A stretch of 64,000 bases of DNA from Azospirillum sp. TSH58 (lineage in GTDB: Bacteria > Pseudomonadota > Alphaproteobacteria > Azospirillales > Azospirillaceae). Below the pieces are notes generated by a model, which was given only the letters and a program-made list of their open reading frames with translations, was not told where the DNA came from and did no database searches. The position numbers and the translations under genes were made by a program. Shown here piece after piece: positions 32,301 through 42,100 of the stretch (its first letter is position 1; each line of letters opens with the position of its first letter). The stretch covers positions 343,001-407,000 of the forward strand of contig NZ_CP022366.1 of NCBI RefSeq assembly GCF_003119115.1. Direction: 5' to 3'.

Positions 32301-35300
32301 ATCTGCTGCGCGGCTTGTCCGGCAACGACAGTCTGGTGGGCGGTGAGGGCGACGACACGCTGGACGGTGGCGCCGGGGCCGATTTCCTGACCGGCGGCCT
32401 GGGCAACGACACCTTCCGTTTCGCCATCACCGACATCGACGGCGACGTCATCACCGACTTCGTTCCCGGCGACCGGTTGGAAATCACCGGATTGAACGCC
32501 GTCTTCATCGGCGAATCCGCCTTCACCGGCACCTATGGAAGCAACGGACCGGCGCAGATCCGCCTCCGCTACGAAGGCAGCGCGACGCTTCTGGAGATCG
32601 ACACCAACGGCGACGGTCAGTCTGATCGTATCCTGTCCTTGTCCGGAGGGCCGGCGTTGCAGCCGGTGGCCGGGTCGCCCGGTGTCTTCGAGCATGTTCC
32701 CCAGCAGGTCCTGGAGGGAACGGATCAGAGCGAGACGCTGACCGGCGGCATCGGGCGCGACACCATCAACGGTGGCAACGGCGACGACCTGCTGCTCGGC
32801 ATGGCCGGCAACGACAGCCTGTCCGGCGGGTTCGGCGACGACACGCTGGACGGCGGGGCCGGCGGAGACAGCCTGACCGGCGGGGACGGCAACGACGTCT
32901 TCCGCTTCTCCAGCCTGACCGACGCCGCCGGCGACATCATCACCGACTTCGCGAGCGGTGACCGCATCGACCTGACAGGTCTGGGCGCGACCTTCATCGG
33001 CGACGCCGCCTTCACCGGCACCAACGGCAACAAGGGCGCGGCGCAGGTGCGGTTCCGCCAGGACTCAACCGTCACCGTCCTGGAAATCGACAGCGACGGC
33101 AACGGGTTCTACGACCGCACCATCACGCTGAACGGCCTGCACGGGTTGCAGGCGGTGGATGGTTCGCCCGGTGTTCTTGAGCGGGCGCCCGACCGTTCCC
33201 TGACCGGAACGGCGAACGCCGACACGCTGAGCGGCGGCGCCGGGCGCGACACCATCGCCGGCGGCGCCGGCAACGACCTTCTGCTCGGCATGGCCGGCAA
33301 CGACGGCCTGTCCGGCGGCGACGGCGACGACACGCTGGACGGCGGTTCCGGAAGCGACACGCTGACCGGCGGGGCGGGCAACGACACCTTCCGCTTCGTG
33401 TCGGAGCAGGGGCCCAACAGCTACACCACCTTCAGCTCCGACATCATCACCGACTTCGCGGTGGGTGACCGCATCGACCTGACCGGCCTGAACGCCACCT
33501 ACCTCGGCACGGGGGCCTTCACCGGAAATGGATCGAACCGGGGGCCGGCCCAGGTGCGCCTGCGCCAGGACAACATGTCCACCACGCTGGAAATCGACTC
33601 CAACGGCGATGGCTATGCCGACCGCTACATCAACCTGTCCACCGGGGTGGCCCTGGAGCAGTTGGCGGATTCGCCGAACATCCTGGTGCGCGTGCCCGAC
33701 CGGACCCTGACCGGCACGGCGGGGGACGATGCGCTGGACGGCGCCGCGGGCCGCGACACGCTGTCCGGCGGCGCCGGAAACGACACGCTGCGCGGTTTCG
33801 CCGGCAACGACAGCCTGTCCGGCGGGGCGGGCGACGATCTGCTGGAAGACGGAAACGGTTTTGACACGCTGTCCGGCGGAACGGGCAACGACACCTTCCG
33901 CATCGTCAGCATACCGGTTGGAACCGGCGTCGGCACCATGGTGGCCTCCAACACCACCATCACCGACTTCGCCCAGGGCGACCGCATCGACCTGACGGCC
34001 CTGAACGCCGTTTTCGTCGGCGAGGACGGTATTCCGGGGAACGGCACCGCGGCGGTCCGCCTGCGCACCGACCTCAACGGCAGCACGGTGCTGGAGATCG
34101 ACAGCAACGGCGACGGCCTGTCCGACCGCACCGTCACCCTGACCGGCATCCATGCCCTGGAGGCGTTGGCGAGCGCGCCGGGCATCCTCGTGCGGGTGCC
34201 TGACCGGACGCTGAGCGGCACGGCGGGCGACGACGAGGTGAACGGCGGGGCCGGGCTCGACACCATCAACGGCGGGGCGGGCAACGACCTGCTGCGCGGC
34301 ATGGGCGGCGCCGACAGCCTGTCCGGCGGTGACGGCGACGACACGCTGGACGGTGGCACCGGGCGCGACATCCTGACCGGCGGGGCCGGCAACGACGTCT
34401 TCCGGTTCGATGGGATCGGCGACGTCGGCAACGACGTCATCACCGACTTCGGTCCGGGTGACCGCATCGATCTGTCCGAGATGGGCGTCCAGTTCATCGG
34501 CGACCGGGCCTTCACCGGCAGCTATCCCAACTATGGTCCGGCGCAGGCGCGCTTCCGGGCGGACGTCGGCAGCACGGTGCTGGAGTTCGACAGCAACGGC
34601 GATGGCGTGGTCGACCACACGATCACGCTGACCGGCGCCCACGCTCTGGAGGAGCTTGCGAACGAGCCGGGCGTGTTGGTACGCGTCGCCGACCGTTCCC
34701 TCGTCGGGACCGAGGGGGCGGACACACTGACCGGCGGGGCGGGCTTCGACAGCCTGTGGGGCGGCGCCGGCAACGACCTCCTGAACGGGCAGGGCAGCGG
34801 CGACGTTCTGGACGGCGGGGCCGGCGACGACACGCTGGTCGGCGGTGACGGTGCCGATCTGCTGATCGGCGGCGAGGGCAACGACACCTTCCGCTTCACC
34901 GAAGCCAGCCAGCTTGCCGGCGATCGCATCGCGGACTTCGCCACCGGAGACCGCATCGACCTGTCCGCCCTGAACGTCACCTACATCGGCGAACAGCCCT
35001 TCACCGGCAACTTCCAGCAGAAGGGAGCGCCGCAGGTTCGCCTGACCATGTCGGGCGACGACACGCAGCTCGACTTCGACCTGACCGGTGACGGTGTCAC
35101 GGACGGCCGGATCACCCTGTCGGGCGCGCACGCCCTGATCGTCGATCCGGGCACGCCGGGCGTGCTGATCCGGGCGCCGGAGACGGTCCGGACCGGGACC
35201 GGCGGCAACGACACGCTGGAAGGCGGTGCGGGCAGCGACACGCTGTCCGGCGGGGCCGGCGACGACACGCTGTCCGGTCTGGGCGGCGCCGACAGCCTGG

Positions 35301-38300
35301 ACGGCGGAACCGGAAACGACCTGCTTCTCGGCGGGGCCGGCGCGGACCTGCTGCGCGGCGGTGCGGGCGACGACACGCTGGACGGAGGGGCCGGTTCCGA
35401 CCAGCTCTTTGGCGGCGAGGGCAACGACACCTTCCGCTTCACCAGCGCCAGCGACATTCTGGGCGATCGCATCGCCGATTTCGCGGATGGCGACCGCATC
35501 GATCTGTCGGCGCTGAATCCGGTTTACATCGGCTCGGCGGATTTCACCCTCTATCCGAACGGCGGCGGTCCGGTCCAGGTGCGTTCGGTCATTTCCGGCG
35601 GCGTGACCCGAATCGAGGTGTCCAGCAGTGGCTTCGGTTGGCTCAACACCTTCTTCACGATCGCCGGCGAGCATGATCTCAAGGTCGATCCGCAGGCGCC
35701 GGGCGTGCTTGTCCGTATCCCGACCCAGGCGGTGACCGGCACCGACGGCGACGACAGCCTGACGGGCGGTCCCAGCCGCGACACGCTGTCGGGTGGTGCT
35801 GGCAACGACACGTTGGCGGGCCTGGGCAGCAACGACCTGCTCCAGGGCGGCGCCGGCGACGACGCGCTGATCGGCGGCGACGGGGCGGACACGCTGGAAG
35901 GCGGCACGGGCGACGACGTGCTGACCGGAGGCGATGGGGCCGACATACTGGAAGGCGGCACCGGCAACGACCGCTTCGTCTTCGGCTCGGCATCGGAGAT
36001 GAATTACGACCGCATCCTCGATTTCGGCCCCGGCGACCGCCTCGACCTGTCGGCGCTGAACGCGCATTTCCTCGGCGAGGGTGCGTTCACCGGCAGCGTG
36101 TCCAATCCGGGCCGCGCCGAACTGCGCGTCTACTACAGCGCGGACACCACGACCGTCGTTCTCGACTCCAACGGTGACGGCGTGGCCGATGTCGGCATGT
36201 GGCTCAACGGCGTGGTGCCTCTGGTCGAGATGGCGGGGGCGCCGGGCGTCCTCATCACCGAATACGGCAAGTCCCTGACCGGCACGCCCGGCAACGACAG
36301 CCTGACCGGTGCCTCCGGTCCGGACACGCTGAGCGGCGATGACGGCAACGACACGCTGAGCGGCGATTACGGCAACGACCTGATCATCGGCGGGGCCGGC
36401 AACGACACGCTGATCGGCGGCGACGGCATCGACACGCTGGAGGGCGGCGACGGCAACGACACGCTGAACGGTGGCCCGGGCGGCGACCTGATGACCGGTG
36501 GGGCCGGGCGGGACAGCTTCCGCTTCAACCGGGCCGGCCACATCGACGGCGACCGCATCACCGATTTCGGTCCCAACGACCGCATCGATCTGCGCGACGT
36601 GAACGTCACCTTCATCGGGACCGCCGCCTTCACCGGCAGCGTCGCGCAGCCCGGCCCGGCCCAGGTCAACGCCGTCATCGTCGGCAGCGGCCCGCTGGCC
36701 GAGACCCGGCTCGTCTTCGACATGAACGGCGACGGCATCGGCGAGCGGATGATCATCCTGTCCGGCACGCACACGCTGATTGCGACGCCCAATGACCCAG
36801 CCATCCTGGTCCGCGTGGACGACCTCGTGCTCACCGGGACGGACGCGGGCGAGACGCTGGAGGGCGGCGCCGGGCGCGACAGCCTGTCCGGCGGGGGCGG
36901 CAACGACAGCCTGACCGGCGGTGTCGGCAACGACACGCTGTCCGGCGGCGACGGGGACGACACGCTGGTCGGCGGCGCAGGCACCGATCGTCTGACAGGC
37001 GGTGCCGGCAACGACACCTTCGTCTTCACCGCGGACGACATCGCGGGCGACCGCATCACCGATTTCGCGGACGGCGACCGCATTGACCTGTCGGCGCTGG
37101 GCGCCGCCTTCATCGGCACGTCCGTCTTCAGCGGCACGGGGAGCGCGGAGATCCGCGTCTCCGCGGTGGGCGAGCCTGGCTTCCGCAACACGCTGCTCGA
37201 CATCGATCTGAACGGCGACGGCGTGACCGACCGCAGCATCGAGATCACCGGGGAGCACGTTCTCCAAGTCGATCCGCAGGCGCCGGGCATTCTCGTCCGC
37301 GCCGCCAACCAGCGTCTCGAAGGGACGGACGCCGCCGACACGCTGACCGGCGGGGCCGGCGACGACACGCTGACCGGCGGGGCTGGAAGCGACAGCCTGA
37401 CCGGCGGGGCGGGCCGCGACCGGCTCGACGGCGGCGATGGCGACGACACGCTGCTGGGCGGCGACGGGGCCGACACGCTGACCGGCGGTGCCGGCAACGA
37501 TGTCTTCCGCGTGCTGACCGTGGGCGACGCCGCGGGTGACCGCATCACCGACTTCGCGGACGGCGACCGCCTCGACCTGTCGGCGCTCAACGCCACCTTC
37601 ATCGGCGGTGGCGCCTTCACCGGCTCGTCCGTGAATCTCGGCCCGGCCCAGATCCGCTTCGCGGTGACCGGCGCGGAGGGCCAGCAGCGCACCCGCGTGG
37701 AGATCGATGGCAACGGCGACGGCATCGCGGACTCCGTGATCGAGCTGGCCGGCGCCCATGCCCTGCGGGAGGACGGGACGGGCATCCTGGTCCGTGTCTC
37801 CAACAGGACCTTGACGGGCACGGCCGCTGCCGAGACGCTGACCGGTGGCGACGGCGCCGACAGCCTGTCCGGCCTGGGCGGTGACGACCGGCTGGAGGGG
37901 CTTGGCGGCGACGACCGGCTGGACGGCGGCGACGGCAACGACACACTGGATGGTGGCGAGGGCAGCGACACGTTGACCGGGGGTGCCGGCAGCGACAGTC
38001 TGACCGGCGGTGTCGGCAGCGACACGTTGGCCGGCGGCGAGGGCGACGACACGCTGGTTGGGTCGGAGGGCCGTGACGAGCTGACGGGCGGTGCCGGCAA
38101 CGACACCTTCGTCTTCGCCCGCGCCACCGACATCGACGGCGACCTGATCACCGACTTCGCCACCGGCGACCGCATCGACATTTCCGGCCTGTCGGCCAGC
38201 TTCCTCGGCACCACGCCGCTCTCCCAGCGCTTCGGCACCGGCGTGGCGGTGAACTACGTCAACTCGGGCACGGGCGCCTTCGCGACCACCGATCTCCAGT

Positions 38301-39170
38301 TCGACATCAACGGCGACGGGGTGGCGGACCGCGTCATCCATCTGGCCGGCACTCACGCGCTGGCCGTCGATCCGTCCAACAGCGGCGTCCTGGTCCGCGT
38401 GACCGCCATCGCCGCCACCGGCGGCGACGGCGCGGACACGCTGGCCGGCGGGGCGGCGTCCGACACGCTGACCGGCGGGGCCGGCGATGATCGTCTCGAC
38501 GGCCTCGGCGGCGCCGACTTCCTCTATGGCGGTGCCGGCGACGACACGTTGGCCGGCGGTGCCGGCGAGGACGTGCTGAACGGCGGCGAGGGCAACGACA
38601 CCTTCCGCTACGCCAGCGTGGCGGAGGCGAACGGCGATCGCATCACCGACTTCGCCGCGGGTGACCGCATCGACCTGTCCGGTATCCCCTTCACCTTTGT
38701 CGGCAGCGGTCCCTTCACCGGCACCGTGGCCCAGCCGGGCGGCGCCCAGGTCGGCTTCCGCTTCGTCACTTCCGGCGGCGCCACCACCCAACTGCTGTTC
38801 GACACGAACGGCGACGGCGTCGTGGACGCCACCCTGACGCTGGCCGGTTTCCACGAACTGCAGGAGGCCGAGGGCAGCGCCGGCGTTCTGGTGCGGGCCA
38901 CCGGCCTCGACCTGACCGGCACCGCCGATGCCGACACGCTGATCGGCGGCGACACGCCGGACCGGCTGATGGGCCAGGCCGGCGACGACCGGCTGTCCGG
39001 CAACGGCGGCAACGACAGCCTGTCCGGCGGCCAGGGCAACGACAGCCTGAGCGGCGGCGACGGGGCAGACCTGCTGTCCGGCGACGCCGGCGACGACACG
39101 CTGAACGGCGGGGCCGGCGACGACACGCTGAACGGCGGTGACGGCAACGACCTGTTCCAGGCCAGCAGTG
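29360..39170 (+). repeat. 19 tandem ~500-bp RTX/serralysin-C-like units
   Basis: Counting the FIG/FTG phrase (FIGDGAFTG, FIGEAAFTG, FIGNTTFTG and later variants FLG, YIG, FVG) gives 19 copies at about 500-bp spacing. Units 10, 13, 16 and 18 have diverged in the strand after FIG. Each unit couples one RTX parallel beta-roll to a calcium loop DxNGDG. Confidence 0.85.
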
Positions 39171-42100
39171 GCACCGACGACATCAACGGCGGCGCCGGCC
39201 TCGACGCGGTGGTCTTCACCGACGCGAAGGCGAACTACGACATCGTCAACAACGGCGGGACGATCACCGTCACCCACGCCCGCGGCACCAAGGCGGACGG
39301 CGTCGCCCGCATCACCGCGGTGGAGGAACTGCGCTTCACCGACCAGACGGTCGATCTGACGCCGGCCACTGCCATCGGGGCGCGGCTGCTCAGCGGCCTG
39401 GGCGGCACCGCTGGCTTCGGCGAGAACGAACTGGACCGCAGCAACGACGGGTCGAGCGCCTTCATCGACATCCGGTCGGTCTTCGCCGACGGCATCAACG
39501 TCTTCGGCAAGGTCTACACCGGCTTCTACATCAACACGAACGGCAGCATCTCCTTCGACGCGCCGCTGCCCGCCGGCCTGACGGCCGAAGCGCTGTCGGC
39601 GACGGCCCCGGCGATGATCGCGCCCTTCCTGTCCGACGTGGACACGCGGGGCGGCACCGGGGCGGCGACTCCGGGCGGCACCTCGCAGGGCACCAACCGC
39701 GTCTATTACGATCTCGACCCGGTCACCGGGACCATCGTCATCACCTGGGACGACGTGGCGGCCAATGGCGGCACGGATGGCGCGCGCAACGCCTTCCAGC
39801 TCGTCCTGACCAACGCCGCCGGCGCCACCGGGCGCAAGGCCGGGGACTTCGACGCGGAGTTCCGCTACGAGTCTGTCAACTGGGCGCAGACCGGCGGGAA
39901 CACGGTTGCGCGGGCCGGCTACACGGCCGGAAACGGCGATGCGTCCGGCCTGTTCATCCTGCCGCAGTCGGGCAGCGAGGCGGGGATGCTCGCCCTCGAC
40001 ACCACGGCGGGCAACACGGGCGTGAACGGCCTGTGGCGCTTCGAAATGACCGGCGGCGCGGCGACCAACGCCCTGCCGGCGGTCGTCGCCATCGAGCCGG
40101 GCCAGCTGTCGAAGGCGGAGGGCAACAGCGGCACCACCCGCTTCACCTTCACGGTCACCCGCTCCGGCGACACGACCAGCGCGGTGTCGGTCGGCTACAC
40201 GGTGGCCGGCACGGGCAGCAACCCGGTCGGCGCCGGCGATCTGGCGGGCGGCTTCCTGCCCTATGACGGCACGGTCACCTTCGCGGCGGGCGAGACCAGC
40301 AAGACCATCTCGGTGGACGTGCTGGGCGACGCCGTGGCGGAGGCGAACGAGACCTTCGCGGTGACGCTGGCCAATCCGGCGGACGGCTCCAACATCAAGC
40401 TGGGCAACCGTCAGGCGACCGGCACCGTCCTCAACGACGACAACCAAGCGCCGCCGCTGCCGCCGGGCTTCCGTCCGGGCGCCAACTGGGGCGACCCGCA
40501 TCTGGTGACCTTCGACGGCTTCTACTACAGTTTCCAGGCGGTCGGCGAGTTCACCTACGTCAACGCCAAGTCGGGCGACGAGCGGATCGTGCAGCTGCGC
40601 ACCGCGGCGCTGGGCGACGCGGTGTCGATCAACACGGCGGTGGCGACGAAGATCGGTTCGGTCCGGGTGTCCATCAACGCCAAGGACGCCGCCCACCCGC
40701 TGCGCATCGACGGGGTGGCGACCGACATCTCCGATGCCACCGGATCGATGGCCGTGGGCGACGGGCACATCTTCCGCTCCGGCAACGTCTACACCATCGT
40801 CTACTCGAACCAGGAGCAGCTCATCGTCACGGTCGAGGCCGACCGCGTCGATCTTCAGCTCTACCTGTCGCCGAGCCGTGCGGCGGGGTCGATCGAGGGC
40901 CTGATGGGCAACCTCGACGGAGACGCCTCCAACGATCTGGCGCTGGCCGACGGCACGGTGCTGTCGCAGCCCATCGACTATGCGGTGCTGTACGGCAGCT
41001 ACGCCGACGGCTGGCGGGTCACGCAGCAGACCTCGCTGTTCGACTACGGCCAGGGCGAGACGACGGCGACCTACACCGACCGCAGCTTCCCGCGGCAGGT
41101 GCTGTCGGTGGACACCCTGCCCGAGGCGCTGCGCCAGCGGGCGGAGGCTCTGCTGGACGCCGCCGGCATCACCGATCCGGCGCTGCGGCAGGCGGCCCTG
41201 CTCGACGTGGCGCTGACCGGTGACGCCAGCTTCCTGAAGGGAGCAACGCAGACCAACGCTCCGACGCAGCAGTCCAACACGTCGAACGCCCCGGCTGCCG
41301 CTCCGGTCATCACCATCGCGGCCCGCACCGCCACGGTGACGGAGCGCAACAGCGGCAGCACGAACGTCGTCTTCGACGTCTACCGGACGGGCGACTCCAG
41401 CGCCGATCTGGTGCTTGACTTCGCCGTGACGGGCTTCGGCACCTGGGCGGCGGATGCCGCGGACTTCGGCGGGCAGCTCCCCGGCGGGACGGTGACCCTG
41501 GCCGCCGGCCAGACTTCCGCGACGATCACCGTCGCGGTGGCCGGCGACGCGGTGGCGGAGGCCGACGAGGCCTTCGCCGTCACTCTGTCGCAACAGGCCG
41601 GAGCCGCCACCCAGGCGGTGATCGCGGCACCGCGGGCGACCGTGACGATCGAGAACGACGACGGCGCGCTCACTCCCCGCCTGGACATCGCGGCGGCCAC
41701 GGCCATCGTGCAGGAAGGGGCGAACGCCAAGGCGACCTTCACCATCACCCGCAGCGACAACGCGCTTGACCCGGTCAGCGTCACCTACACGGTGGCGGGC
41801 AGCGGGCCGAACGCGGCGTCCGCGGCGGATTTCGCGGGCAGTGCTTTCCCGACCGGAGTCATTAGCCTGGCGGCGGGTGAAACGACGAAGACGGTGGAAA
41901 TCGCCATCGCGACGGACGCGCTGAACGAGGCGGACGAGACCTTCACGGTCACGCTGTCCAACCCGTCCGGCGCCACCCTCGGCACCGCGGTGGCGACGGG
42001 CGTCATCAAGAACACGGCACCGCCGCCGTCCGATCCTCCGTCGCTGTCCATCGCGGCGGAGAACGGCAGCGCCTTGGAAGGCAACGACGGCACGACGGCG

